64,000 bases of DNA from Protaetiibacter intestinalis (GTDB taxonomy: Bacteria; Actinomycetota; Actinomycetes; Actinomycetales; Microbacteriaceae): the NCBI RefSeq assembly GCF_003627075.1, contig NZ_CP032630.1, forward strand, positions 434,001-498,000, in the 5' to 3' direction. Position 1 is the stretch's first letter; every line of letters begins with the position of its first letter. Both the position numbers and the translations under genes were made by a program. This document shows, in pieces, positions 9,599 through 17,784 of this stretch. Under the pieces are notes generated by a model. The model was not told where the DNA came from, did not search any database, and saw only the letters and a program-made list of their open reading frames with translations.

Positions 9599-9743
9599 CC
9601 GCTGGTTGAGTAGCGGCCGCAGGCCGCGTATCGAAACCCACGACGGACGCCCCTCGAAGGGGCGCCCGTCGTCGGTGAGGCCCCACCCGACCCCGTCTGC
9701 ACGGGTTTCGATACGCCCGCTGCGCGGGCTACTCAACCAGCGG
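9599..9743. repeat. 145-bp palindromic repeat, left copy (R1)
   Basis: Two REP-like arms enclose a unique middle. The left arm reads GGTTGAGTAG-CGGCCGCAGGCCGC-GTATCGAAACC and the right arm is its inverse, GGTTTCGATAC-GCCCGCTGCGCGGGC-TACTCAACC. The middle holds a second dyad (GGACGCCCCTCGAAGGGGCGCCC). The whole unit recurs in inverse orientation at 11295-11439. An extra half arm follows at 9751-9778. It lies between DUF58 and the HNH gene. Confidence 0.9.
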
Positions 9744-9825
9744 AGGGGGGCCGCTGCGCGGGCTACTCAACCAGCGGGATGGGTGCAGCCGCATCCCTCA
9801 ACTATCGAGATGTGGGCGCCCCGCC
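9744..9825. repeat. Extra half repeat arm and short spacer
   Basis: The stretch 9751-9778 is another copy of the right arm (GCTGCGCGGGCTACTCAACC then AGCGGG). It is followed by a short spacer up to the HNH gene stop. There is no coding capacity of note. Confidence 0.8.
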
Positions 9826-11172
9826 TCAGCTCGCGCGACGCAACCGTTGCAGCGCGAGGCTGCGCGTCGGCAATGCCACCGTCACCCCGTCGGGCTTCTC
9901 CAGGTGGTACTCGCCCCCGTTCCGCCGTACCCGCCACCTTCGGTTGTGGACGAGCAGGTGGCAGAACCGGCACAACAGCACCCCGTCGTCGACGTCCGTT
10001 CGGCCGTGATGTTCATCCCAGTGGTCGATGTGATGCGCCTCGCACCACGACGGCGGCCTATCGCACATCAAACATCCGCCGTCGCGGGCGGCGATCGCCA
10101 CCCGCTGCTTCTCGCTGAACAGCCGCTGCGCCCGCCCCAGGTTCAGCACCCGCCCGTCACCGTCGAACAGGATCGGGATCGCCCCCGACTCGCAGATGAA
10201 CCGCTCCGCAGTCGCCACGGACACGGCCTGCGTCTGCCCCTCGAAGTACGCCACCCCGACACCCGCCCGAAGGTCGCGCTCGGTCACCAGCACCCGCACC
10301 GCAGGCTTCCGATCCCCCAGCAGGGTGCCGTCGTCGAGCCGGGACCCGATCCGCACCACCTCGACCAACGTGTCGAGCGCGAGCTGCTCCGTCGTGCGCT
10401 CATCACGCACCAGGTCTTCGGCACGCGCCACCGCATCCGGATCCACGAACCGCGGACCCCCACGCCGCGGCGAGGTGCCCGCCTCCACCACCGGCAGCAG
10501 CACCGCCGCCGACTCCGGGTCGAGCACCCCCGCAAGGCCCGTCAACCCGTCGCGCCGCTTCCAGAACCGCAGAGACCGCTGCTCACGCAAGGCCTCCTCA
10601 CGCCCCGCCACGCCCACCACATCCAGCTCGTCACGCACGAACCCCGCCCGCACCGCCAACTGCTCGATGGGCAGCGACGCCGCCTCCGCGACCAGCCGCT
10701 CGGCAGCCGCGGTGAGCGCGGCATCCGTCTCGGGGCGGGCGCCGACGGCGGCCAGCCGCGTGCGGATCACCTCGGCGGCCTCGGTCGAGATGGCGGCTGC
10801 CGCGACCGCCTCGCCGATCACCTGCATCCATCGCGGCGTCGGCGCGGCCAGCGGAGCCGCCGGCAGCAGTTCGGCGGCCTTCACGAGGGTGCGGGCGTCG
10901 CGCGTGGAGGTGCCCGACAGCTGCGAGATGAGCCCCTCGGCGGTGCGCTGGCCCTGAGACTGCGCGAGCCCGCTGTGGCCCAACTCGCGGCGCGAACGAT
11001 GCGCGATCTCGCCCGCCACCGTGGCGGCGAGGGAGTCGACCCGGCGGCGCACCTCGGCCAGTTGACGCTGCGCGGCGAGAAGCCCGCCGTCGTTCAGCAG
11101 CGCGACCGCGGGAGGGGCGAACGGCACCGACAGGTCGCCCAGAGCGGCGAGGGTGTCGGTGAAATCGGGCAT
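9826..11172 (-). CDS. DUF222 / HNH endonuclease (13E12 repeat type)
   Basis: 448 aa. The N-terminal DUF222 region (residues ~20-300) contains AAEVIRTRLAAV and LDPESAAVLLPVVEAGTSP. The C-terminal HNH domain has C-L-M-C, CEAHHIDHW with the catalytic His pair, and C-R-F-C-H-L-L-V-H. This matches the multicopy actinobacterial 13E12 family, whose members are presumed mobile or repeat-associated nucleases of unknown function. It is flanked on both sides by inverted copies of the 145-bp repeat. Nothing in the frame suggests decay. Confidence 0.93.
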   Translation of the reverse strand: MPDFTDTLAALGDLSVPFAPPAVALLNDGGLLAAQRQLAEVRRRVDSLAATVAGEIAHRSRRELGHSGLAQSQGQRTAEGLISQLSGTSTRDARTLVKAAELLPAAPLAAPTPRWMQVIGEAVAAAAISTEAAEVIRTRLAAVGARPETDAALTAAAERLVAEAASLPIEQLAVRAGFVRDELDVVGVAGREEALREQRSLRFWKRRDGLTGLAGVLDPESAAVLLPVVEAGTSPRRGGPRFVDPDAVARAEDLVRDERTTEQLALDTLVEVVRIGSRLDDGTLLGDRKPAVRVLVTERDLRAGVGVAYFEGQTQAVSVATAERFICESGAIPILFDGDGRVLNLGRAQRLFSEKQRVAIAARDGGCLMCDRPPSWCEAHHIDHWDEHHGRTDVDDGVLLCRFCHLLVHNRRWRVRRNGGEYHLEKPDGVTVALPTRSLALQRLRRAS

Positions 11173-11294
11173 GCCCCATTGTCGCAGGTTTCGAACATAT
11201 GTTCTAGTGTTTCCGGCGATCTGTGGAGAACTCCGGGGCGTCCCGCGAAGCGGGCCCCCGCCGCCGCCGATTGAGGAGCCGCGAGGCGCCCCCT

Positions 11295-11439
11295 CCGCGG
11301 GTTGAGTAGCCCGCGCAGCGGGCGTATCGAAACCCGTGCAGGCGTGGACACGTGGGGCCTCACCGACGACGGGCGCCCCGTCGAGGGGCGTCCGTCGTGG
11401 GTTTCGATACGCGGCCTACGGCCGCTACTCAACCAGCGG
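11295..11439. repeat. 145-bp palindromic repeat, right copy (R2, inverted relative to R1)
   Basis: The reverse complement of this segment aligns along its length with 9599-9743, including the central dyad; only scattered differences are visible. Together with R1 it brackets the HNH gene as a long inverted repeat. The 120-bp stretch 11173-11294 between the HNH start and R2 holds that gene's promoter region and no ORF. Confidence 0.9.
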
Positions 11440-11510
11440 GAGGGTGCGGCTGCGGCCGCTACTCAACCAGCGGGAGGGTGCGGCCTGCGGCCGCTACTCG
11501 ACCAGCGGGG
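11440..11510. repeat. Two further half arms, the second covering the glmU stop
   Basis: Arms GCGGCCGCTACTCAACCAGCGG and a close variant CTGCGGCCGCTACTCGACCAG recur at about 11450-11472 and 11484-11508. The second arm contains the glmU stop codon (complement of CTA, 11494-11496) and its last codons. The repeat therefore supplies the end of an essential coding sequence. Confidence 0.85.
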
Positions 11511-12924
11511 ATGCCGCGGCAGCATCCGCCGCCGCGGTGCCGGGGCGGTTCGCCGCCACCCACCCCTCGAGGTTGCGCTGCGGCGCCACGTTCACCGCGA
11601 GCGCCCCCGCGGGTACGTCTTTCCGCACGACGGTGCCGGCGCCCGTGTAGGCGCCGTCGCCGATCGTGACGGGCGCGACGAAGACGTTGTGCGATCCGGT
11701 GCGCACGTGCGATCCGACGGTGGTGCGGTGCTTCGCGACCCCGTCGTAGTTGGCGGTGATGGTGCCGGCGCCGATGTTGGAGCCCTCCCCCACCTCGGTG
11801 TCGCCGATGTACGACAGGTGCGGCACCTTCGACCCACGGCCGATGCGGGCGTTCTTGGTCTCCACGAAGGTGCCGATCTTGCCGCCGCCCGCGAGCTCGG
11901 TTCCGGGCCGCAGGTAGGCGAACGGCCCCACGGTGGCGTACGCGCGGATCACGGCGAGCGTCGCATCCGTGCGCGAGATGACGGCCCCCTCCCCCACCTC
12001 GCAGTCGACGAGAGTGGTGTCGGGCCCGATGACGGCGTCCCGGTCGATGCTGGTGGCGCCGGCGAGGCGGGTGCCGGGCAGCAGCTCGGTGTCCTGCCCG
12101 ATGGAGACGGTGAGGTCGATCCAGGTGGTGGCGGGGTCGTGCACGGTCACCCCGTTCAGCTGGTGCCCGCGCACGATCATGGCGTTGAGCCGCGCGGCCT
12201 GCTCCGACAGCTGCGCCCGGTCGTTGACGCCGGCGACGCGCCAGCTGTCGGCGACGGGTACGGCGGCGACGGGGGCGGATGCGGCCCGCAGCAGCGCGAC
12301 GACGTCCGTCAGGTACTTCTCCCCTTGGGCGTTGGCGAGCCCCACCTGCGGCAGCAGCTCACGCAGGGCGGATGCCGCGAAGACGTAGCTGCCCGAGTTC
12401 ACCTCGGTGAGGGCGAGCTCGGCCTCGCTCGCGTCCTTGTGCTCGACGATGGCGCGCACCGCCCCGTCGGCGTCGCGCACGATGCGTCCGTACCCGGTGG
12501 CGTCGTCGAGCACGGCGGAGAGGATGGTGGCGGATGCCGCGGCCGCCCGGTGCTGGGCGACGAGCGCCGCCAGTGTGTCGGTGTCGAGCAGCGGCACGTC
12601 GCCGGAGATCACCACCACCTCGCCGTCGAAGTCGGCGGGGAGTGCGGCGACGGCGAGCTCGACGGCGCGGCCGGTGCCGGGCACCTCGTCCTGGTCGACC
12701 ACCACGGCATCCGCGGAGTACTCGGTGACGCACGCCGCCACCTCGTCGCGCTGGTGCCGCACGACCACCTCGACGTAGGCGGGCTCGAGGTGCCGCGCCG
12801 TGGTGAGCACGTGCGCGATCATCGGCAGCCCGGCGATCGGATGCAGCACCTTGGCGCGCCGGGATCGCATGCGCGTGCCTTCCCCTGCAGCGAGCACGAT
12901 GACGGCGAGTCGGGGGTCGGTCAT
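11494..12924 (-). CDS. glmU: Bifunctional UDP-GlcNAc pyrophosphorylase / GlcN-1-P acetyltransferase
   Basis: 476 aa from ATG 12924. The N-terminal uridylyltransferase domain has LAAGEGTRMRS and later SGDVPLLD. The C-terminal left-handed beta-helix acetyltransferase domain has hexapeptide repeats and SNIGAGTITANYDG. It makes UDP-GlcNAc for peptidoglycan from glucosamine-1-phosphate in the cytoplasm. A longer in-frame reading runs upstream on the minus strand into the SDR gene and is a shadow. The final residues S-P-L-V-E and the stop are encoded by a REP arm. It is divergent from the SDR at 12976 with a 51-bp gap. Confidence 0.97.
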   Translation of the reverse strand: MTDPRLAVIVLAAGEGTRMRSRRAKVLHPIAGLPMIAHVLTTARHLEPAYVEVVVRHQRDEVAACVTEYSADAVVVDQDEVPGTGRAVELAVAALPADFDGEVVVISGDVPLLDTDTLAALVAQHRAAAASATILSAVLDDATGYGRIVRDADGAVRAIVEHKDASEAELALTEVNSGSYVFAASALRELLPQVGLANAQGEKYLTDVVALLRAASAPVAAVPVADSWRVAGVNDRAQLSEQAARLNAMIVRGHQLNGVTVHDPATTWIDLTVSIGQDTELLPGTRLAGATSIDRDAVIGPDTTLVDCEVGEGAVISRTDATLAVIRAYATVGPFAYLRPGTELAGGGKIGTFVETKNARIGRGSKVPHLSYIGDTEVGEGSNIGAGTITANYDGVAKHRTTVGSHVRTGSHNVFVAPVTIGDGAYTGAGTVVRKDVPAGALAVNVAPQRNLEGWVAANRPGTAAADAAAASPLVE

Positions 12925-12939
12925 GGCTCCATTCTGCCG

Positions 12940-12966
12940 CGTCACATCCGGACCGGTCGCCTTGTC
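12940..12966 (+). promoter_or_regulatory. ECF41-type promoter P1
   Basis: -35 CGTCACA at 12940-12946 and -10 TGTC at 12963-12966, with a 16-bp spacer. The -10 ends 9 bp before the ATG at 12976, which predicts a leaderless or nearly leaderless mRNA. No Shine-Dalgarno is visible. It is one of five such promoters in 12.9-22.5 kb. Confidence 0.75.
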
Positions 12967-12975
12967 TCCTTTGAC

Positions 12976-13728
12976 ATGAGGATCGTCGTCGTCGGTGGTA
13001 CCGGTCTGATCGGGTCGATGGTTTCGGCCAGACTCGCGGAGCGGGGGGTGGATCATCGCGTCGCGTCGCGCGCGACGGGCGTGAACTCGTTCACGGGCGA
13101 GGGGCTCGCGGAGGCGCTCGACGGGGCGGATGTGCTCGTCGACGTGACCAATTCCTCGTACACCGACTACGCGGGCGCGCAGGAGTTCTTCACCGGGTCG
13201 ACCCTCAACCTGCTGAGCTACGGCGCCGCGGCCGGGGTGTCGCACCACGTGGCCCTCTCGGTGGTCGGCACCGACCGTCTCGCCGCCTCGGAGGGCGGGT
13301 ACTTCGCCGCGAAACTCGAGCAGGAGAAGCTGATCCAGAGCTCGGGCCGCGCCTTCTCGATCGTCCACGCCACCCAGTTCTTCGAGTTCCTGCTGAGCAT
13401 CGCCGAGGCCGCGACGCGTGACGGGGTGGTCCGCGTCTCGCATGCGCTGATGCAGCCGATGGCCGCGGACGACGTGGCGGATGCGGTGCTCCGGATCGCC
13501 GCCGGCGCCCCTACCGGGGGCATCACCGAGTTCGCGGGCCCGGAGCGCTTCCGCCTCGACAGCGTCGTGCGCACCCGCCTGTGGGTGCAGAACGACCCGC
13601 GCCAGGTGGTGGCCGATCCGCTCGCCACCTACTTCGGCACGAACCTCACCGAGGATGAGCTGCTCCCCGCCGAGGACGCCGTGCTCATGCCCACCCGCTT
13701 CGACGATTGGATCCGCGATGTCCGCTGA
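12976..13728 (+). CDS. NmrA-like SDR family NAD(P)-binding protein, paralogue 1
   Basis: 250 aa. The N-terminal Rossmann motif GGTGLIGS is followed by ASRATGVNSFTGEGLAEAL and HATQFFEFLLSIAEAA. The second half carries the substrate region RVSHALMQPMAADDVADAVL and the AGPERFRLDS phrase typical of atypical SDRs (NmrA/YwnB-like). Closely similar paralogues lie at 14137 and 22483. It is a predicted cytoplasmic oxidoreductase of unknown substrate. Genes of this type are among the reported targets of ECF41 sigma factors. It is transcribed with the GNAT gene (stop overlaps the next start by 11 bp) and probably the SDR at 14137. Confidence 0.9.
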   Translation: MRIVVVGGTGLIGSMVSARLAERGVDHRVASRATGVNSFTGEGLAEALDGADVLVDVTNSSYTDYAGAQEFFTGSTLNLLSYGAAAGVSHHVALSVVGTDRLAASEGGYFAAKLEQEKLIQSSGRAFSIVHATQFFEFLLSIAEAATRDGVVRVSHALMQPMAADDVADAVLRIAAGAPTGGITEFAGPERFRLDSVVRTRLWVQNDPRQVVADPLATYFGTNLTEDELLPAEDAVLMPTRFDDWIRDVR

Positions 13729-14140
13729 CAGCTTCGAGTACCCGGATGCCGCAGGGTATCCGGACGGCATGGGCTTCCTCGACGAGGGCACGACGCCCGG
13801 GCGGGCGCCGTCGGTCGGGTCGGCCCAGTTCCTCACTCCGAGCGCCGAGGCCGACGTCGATCTGCGCGTGGTCGACGACTCCGCGACCGAGGAGTACCAC
13901 GCCGTCATCGGCGACCGCGAGGTGGGCGTCATCCGCTACTCCCGCCTCTCGGGCAGCCCGACGGTGCTGCGCTCGACCTATGTCGACCCGCAGCTGCGCG
14001 GCCTCGGCATCGGCACCGCGTTCGTCGCCCACGTGCTCGACGAGCGTCGTGAGCGCGGCGAGCGCGTCATCGTGCAGTGCCCGATGATCCGGGCGTTCGT
14101 CGAGTCGCACCGGGAGTACGCGGACGTCGTGGTCCGGTGA
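13718..14140 (+). CDS. GNAT family N-acetyltransferase
   Basis: 140 aa from ATG 13718. The first ~50 residues are acidic and extended. The acetyltransferase core has DREVGVIRYSR, then the acetyl-CoA pyrophosphate loop LRGLGIGTAFVAHVLD, and the YidJ/YjdJ-like ending CPMIRAFVESHREYADVV. These small GNATs have unknown substrates. It sits between two SDR paralogues and overlaps both (11 bp upstream, GTGA downstream), so it is part of their operon under P1. Confidence 0.9.
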   Translation: MSADSFEYPDAAGYPDGMGFLDEGTTPGRAPSVGSAQFLTPSAEADVDLRVVDDSATEEYHAVIGDREVGVIRYSRLSGSPTVLRSTYVDPQLRGLGIGTAFVAHVLDERRERGERVIVQCPMIRAFVESHREYADVVVR

Positions 14141-14883
14141 GGATCGTCGTCGTCGGGGGCACCGGCCTGATCGGCCGTCAGCTCGTCGCGTTCCTCTCCG
14201 CCGCCGGGCATGACGCCGTCGCGGCGTCGCCGGGCAGCGGGGTCGACTCCTTCCGCGGCCGCGGGCTCGACGGCGTGATGAGGGCCGCCGAGGTCGTCGT
14301 CGACGTGTCCAAGCCGCACAGCTACGACCCGGATGAGGTTCTTGATTTCTTCACCACCTCGACCCGTCGGCTGCTCGAGGCGGAGGAGCGGGCCGGGGTC
14401 CGCCATCACCTCACGCTGTCCGCCGTCGGCACGGAGCGGCTGCCCGACTCCGGTTTCTACCGGGCCAAGGCCGCCCAGGAGGAGCTGGTCGGCCGCGGAG
14501 CGATCCCCTTCACCCTGGTGCGTTCCACGCAGTTCTTCGAGTTCGCCTGGGCGATCGCCGGGTCGGCCACCCGGGAGGGCACGGTGCGCCTCCCCTCGGC
14601 ACCGATGCAGCCGATGGCTTCGCGGGATGTCGCCGGAGCGCTCGCGAGCATCGCGACGCAGCGGCCGGTGCTCGGGTTCACGGAGCTGGCCGGCCCGGAG
14701 GTGATGGGTATCGACCGGTTCGTCCGCACCGTGCTGCGTCATTTCGGCGATCCGCGGCCGGTGCTCGCCGATGCCTCCGCCGCCTACTTCGGCGGGCACC
14801 CGGGAGCCGAGACGCTGCTCCCCGGCGCGTCGGCGCGCCTGAGCGCGACGACGTTGGCCCGCTGGCTCACCGGGGAGGGCTGA
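14137..14883 (+). CDS. NmrA-like SDR family NAD(P)-binding protein, paralogue 2
   Basis: 248 aa from GTG 14137, overlapping the GNAT stop as GTGA. It shares with paralogues 1 and 3 the Rossmann motif GGTGLIGRQ, the DFFTTSTRRLLEAEERAGV segment, RSTQFFEFAWAIAGSA, QPMASRDVAGAL and a C-terminal ARWL. The central LSAVGTERLPDSGFYRAK matches the paralogues' SVVGT...Y/F..K region, where the Tyr/Lys pair of the SDR active site would lie. Predicted cytoplasmic NAD(P)H oxidoreductase or redox sensor. Confidence 0.9.
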   Translation: MRIVVVGGTGLIGRQLVAFLSAAGHDAVAASPGSGVDSFRGRGLDGVMRAAEVVVDVSKPHSYDPDEVLDFFTTSTRRLLEAEERAGVRHHLTLSAVGTERLPDSGFYRAKAAQEELVGRGAIPFTLVRSTQFFEFAWAIAGSATREGTVRLPSAPMQPMASRDVAGALASIATQRPVLGFTELAGPEVMGIDRFVRTVLRHFGDPRPVLADASAAYFGGHPGAETLLPGASARLSATTLARWLTGEG

Positions 14884-14895
14884 TCGCTCCCGTCG

Positions 14896-15855
14896 TCATC
14901 GCGCCGCGATGGCCTCCAGACGGCGCGCGCCGTCGAGCTCGCCGAGTCGGGCGACCTCCAGCACGGCCTGAGCGAACGCGAACGGCGCCTCCTGCGGGAG
15001 GTTGTGCCCCGCCCGCGGGATCTGGTGGTGCACGCGCGGGCCGGTGAAGCGGGATGCGCTCGGCGATCCGTCCGTCGCCGGGAAGTTGCCGTCGGCCAGC
15101 CCGTCGAGGGTCACGGCGGGAACGCGGATCGCGGGCAGGGTCGAGAGCACGGCTTCCTCCGGCTCGTACTCGTCGGCGCCGGCCACCTGTCCGAGCCGGT
15201 GTCGGTAGGAGTGGATGACGACGTCGACGTAGTCCGGGTTCCGGAACGCCTCCGCCGAGCGTTCGAGCATGGCGTCGTCGAAGAGCCAGTCGGGCGAGTT
15301 CCGCCGCCAGATCACCTCGGCGATCTGCGTGCGGTGCTTCTCGAGCCCCGCGTAGCCGCGATCGGTGAGGAAGTAGAAGAAGTACCAGAACCCCGCTTCG
15401 AGCTCGGGGTCGAGGGGCGACATCGAGGCGGCGATGTCCTGGATGAGGTAGCTGTTCACCGAGACGATGCCCTCGACGCGGTGCGGCCAGAGCGCGGCCG
15501 CAACGCAGGCCGCGCGCCCGCCCCAGTCGTATCCCGCGAGGATGGCCCGCGGGATGTCGAGCGCGTCCAGGAAGTCGATGACGTCCTTGCCGAGGGCGGC
15601 CTGCTGACCGGAGCGGGGCGAGGTGCGCGAGAGGAACCGGGTGGGCCCGTGCCCGCGCAGGTACGGCACGAGCACCCGGTAGCCGCGCCCGGCGAGGATG
15701 GGGGCGACATCGACGTAGCTGTGGATGTCGTACGGGTAGCCGTGCAGCAGCACGACCGGTTGGCCGTCGGCGGGGCCGAATTCGGCGTAGGCGATCTCCA
15801 GGACGGGGGTGGTCACCGTGTGCAGCGGCTCGAGCCGCGTCTGTGCGTCTTTCAT
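14896..15855 (-). CDS. Alpha/beta hydrolase, epoxide hydrolase-like
   Basis: 319 aa from ATG 15855 (MKDAQTRLEPL), chosen because GGGAG lies just upstream; a longer frame starts at 15891. HGYPYD oxyanion region near residue 38, nucleophile Asp in AGYDWGGRAA, and catalytic His in RAGHNLPQ. An Asp nucleophile rather than Ser points to epoxide hydrolase or haloalkane dehalogenase type chemistry. It is the third gene of a minus-strand trio of hydrolases. A 12-bp-stem hairpin precedes it and may lower read-through from the upstream gene. Confidence 0.88.
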   Translation of the reverse strand: MKDAQTRLEPLHTVTTPVLEIAYAEFGPADGQPVVLLHGYPYDIHSYVDVAPILAGRGYRVLVPYLRGHGPTRFLSRTSPRSGQQAALGKDVIDFLDALDIPRAILAGYDWGGRAACVAAALWPHRVEGIVSVNSYLIQDIAASMSPLDPELEAGFWYFFYFLTDRGYAGLEKHRTQIAEVIWRRNSPDWLFDDAMLERSAEAFRNPDYVDVVIHSYRHRLGQVAGADEYEPEEAVLSTLPAIRVPAVTLDGLADGNFPATDGSPSASRFTGPRVHHQIPRAGHNLPQEAPFAFAQAVLEVARLGELDGARRLEAIAAR

Positions 15856-15872
15856 CTCAGTCTCCCTGTCGT

Positions 15873-15903
15873 CCGGGTGGCGCCGGGTCACGGCGCCACC
15901 CGG
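15873..15903 (-). terminator. GC-rich hairpin between two hydrolase genes
   Basis: Perfect 12-bp stem CCGGGTGGCGCC / GGCGCCACCCGG with a 7-nt loop. It has no T-run, so it could be an attenuator or a 3' stabilising structure rather than a strong terminator. Confidence 0.5.
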
Positions 15904-15909
15904 AGCGGT

Positions 15910-16620
15910 TCAGGACACGGCCTGGACGGCCTCGAGGATCGTCTGGGCGACGGCGTCGGGCTGCGAGACGGTCAGCGCGTGGGACGCGCCGGGGATCTCC
16001 TGCCCGTTGCGGGCCGCGGCACGCTCCACCTGGAAGCGCTGGAGCTCGGCGGGGATGTTGAGGTCCTGCTCGCCCCAGATGAACCAGCTCGGCAGCTTCG
16101 ACCAGGCGGGGCTCGCGGTCGCGAGCGGCTCGGTCAGCGCCTTCTCGGTCACCGGGCGCTGGGTCGCGCCCATCCGCCCCGCCACCTGCACGTCGACGTC
16201 GGCCGCGAACTGCTGACGGAAGACGTCGCGACGGATGGCGAACTCGTTGCCGCCGGTCGAGACCGGGTAGGCGTTCAGCGCCTCGCCGAGCGTGCTGCCG
16301 GGGTACTTCGTCGACAGCTCGAAGGCGTTCTCACCCTGCGCGGGGGCGAACGCCGAGACGTAGACGAGCGCCTTGACGGCGGGGTGGGTGCCGGCCTCGG
16401 TGATGACGAAGCCGCCGTAGGAGTGGCCGGCCAGCACGACGGGGCCTTCGATGCTGTCGAGCACGTCGCGCAGGTAGGCGGCGTCGCCGCTCACGCTGCG
16501 CAGCGGGTTGGCGACGGCGACCGAGGTGACCTTGTTCTCGTAGAGGCGGCCGATGACGTCGTTCCAGCTGGCCGACTCGGCGAAGGCTCCGTGGACCAGC
16601 ACGACGGTGGGGGTACTCAT
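15910..16620 (-). CDS. Alpha/beta hydrolase (EstC-like)
   Basis: 236 aa. It opens with TVVLVHGAFAESASWNDVI, which is typical of salicylate-esterase-like / EstC small hydrolases. The nucleophile Ser is in LAGHSYGGFV near residue 85, and the catalytic His is in PGASHALTVSQP. No signal peptide, so cytoplasmic. The substrate is unknown. It lies 39 bp downstream of the next hydrolase with a purine-rich ribosome site (GAAGAGAGAGA) just before ATG 16620. Confidence 0.9.
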   Translation of the reverse strand: MSTPTVVLVHGAFAESASWNDVIGRLYENKVTSVAVANPLRSVSGDAAYLRDVLDSIEGPVVLAGHSYGGFVITEAGTHPAVKALVYVSAFAPAQGENAFELSTKYPGSTLGEALNAYPVSTGGNEFAIRRDVFRQQFAADVDVQVAGRMGATQRPVTEKALTEPLATASPAWSKLPSWFIWGEQDLNIPAELQRFQVERAAARNGQEIPGASHALTVSQPDAVAQTILEAVQAVS

Positions 16621-16659
16621 TGTTCTCTCTCTTCTTTCCGGTGGGTGGGGTGTTGCGGT

Positions 16660-17610
16660 TCAGTCGGTGCCGAGGGCGTGCCGCAGCACGGTGACCGCCT
16701 GGGCGACGGCCGCCGAGGTGGCGGCGGTGGCGCGCAGCGGGTTGAGCATCATGAAGTCGTGGATCGTGCCGTTGTAGCGGACGGACACCGTGCGCACGCC
16801 GGCCTCCGTGAGCTTCCTGGCGTAGGCCTCGCCCTCGTCCCGCAGCACGTCGTTCTCGTCGACGATCACGAACGCCGGCGGGAGGCCGGCGAGCTCGTCG
16901 AGACCGGCGCGCAGCGGCGACGCGGTGATCTCGGCGCGCTTGTCGAGCTCGGGCAGGTAGTTGTCCCAGAACCACGCCATCCCCTTGGCGGCGAGGTAGC
17001 GGCCCTCCGCGAACTCGCGGTAGCTGTCGGTGTCCTGCGCCGCATCGGTGACCGGGTAGTACAGCGACTGGTGCACGAACCGCACCGTGCCGCGCTGCTT
17101 GGCCAGGAGGGTGACGGCGGCGGTCATGTTGCCGCCGACCGAGTCCCCCGCGACCGCGAGGCGCGAGGTGTCGAAGCCCTCTGCCGCGCCGGATGCGGTG
17201 ATCCACTCGGCGACGGCGTACGCCTGCTCGATGGCGACGGGGTACTTCACCTCGGGCGAGCGATCGTACTCGACGAACACGACGGCGGCCGTGGCGCCGA
17301 CGGCGAGCTCGCGGACCAGACGGTCGTGCGTGCCGGCGTTGCCGAGCACCCATCCGCCTCCGTGGATGTAGAGCACCACCGGGAGGAGGCCCTCGGCCCC
17401 GGGGGGCGTGACGATTCGGGCCTTCACCTCGCCGACGGCGGCCGGGACGGTGACCCAGCGCTCGTCGATGTCGAGCTTGTCGATCGGTGCGGCCTGGAGG
17501 TCGTCGAGGACCTTGCGGGCGCCTTCGGTGCCGAGCTCGTAGATGTAGGGGGGCTGCGACGTCGCGGCGACGATGTCCGCCGCCGCGGGTTCGAGTGCGT
17601 GTGCGCTCAT
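16660..17610 (-). CDS. Alpha/beta hydrolase, HSL (hormone-sensitive lipase) family
   Basis: 316 aa. The hallmark oxyanion motif HGGGWVLGN lies near residue 85, the nucleophile in AGDSVGGNM near 157, and the acid/His pair in VDENDVLRDEG and GTIHDFMM. HSL-family bacterial enzymes are carboxylesterases acting on short acyl esters. It is first in the hydrolase trio. An ECF41-type promoter (17673-17699, minus strand) lies about 65 bp upstream, and a ribosome site AAAGG precedes the ATG. Confidence 0.93.
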   Translation of the reverse strand: MSAHALEPAAADIVAATSQPPYIYELGTEGARKVLDDLQAAPIDKLDIDERWVTVPAAVGEVKARIVTPPGAEGLLPVVLYIHGGGWVLGNAGTHDRLVRELAVGATAAVVFVEYDRSPEVKYPVAIEQAYAVAEWITASGAAEGFDTSRLAVAGDSVGGNMTAAVTLLAKQRGTVRFVHQSLYYPVTDAAQDTDSYREFAEGRYLAAKGMAWFWDNYLPELDKRAEITASPLRAGLDELAGLPPAFVIVDENDVLRDEGEAYARKLTEAGVRTVSVRYNGTIHDFMMLNPLRATAATSAAVAQAVTVLRHALGTD

Positions 17611-17672
17611 GGGTTTTCGACCTTTCGTTCTTCGTGGTGCGTGGCCCCCGAACGGGGGGTGACACCAGGAGA

Positions 17673-17699
17673 GACCGCGTGGTCGCCCTCGCTGTGACG
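17673..17699 (-). promoter_or_regulatory. ECF41-type promoter P5 (minus strand)
   Basis: On the minus strand CGTCACA (complement of 17693-17699) is followed after 16 bp by GGTC (complement of 17673-17676), within CGGTCTC. It is identical in layout to the plus-strand promoters upstream of the FAD enzyme and the second sigma gene. It drives the hydrolase trio. Confidence 0.75.
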
Positions 17700-17784
17700 C
17701 AACTGGAGGGAGGAAGGCTCATCGGCCGCTCTCTACGAGAGGAGACCGGGCCGCGCGTCGGCGTGTGACCGCCGGGCCGACGGA

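Noticed and set aside
1747..9736. Very long open frames opposite or out of frame with mtrB, lpqB, DUF4350, MoxR and DUF58 (some over 700 codons)
   Set aside because: In DNA of this GC content such frames are shadows; their translations are Arg/Ala/His-rich with no domain, and the real genes carry clear motifs.
15004..17697. 897-codon plus-strand frame across the hydrolase trio
   Set aside because: Antisense shadow of three recognisable hydrolases.
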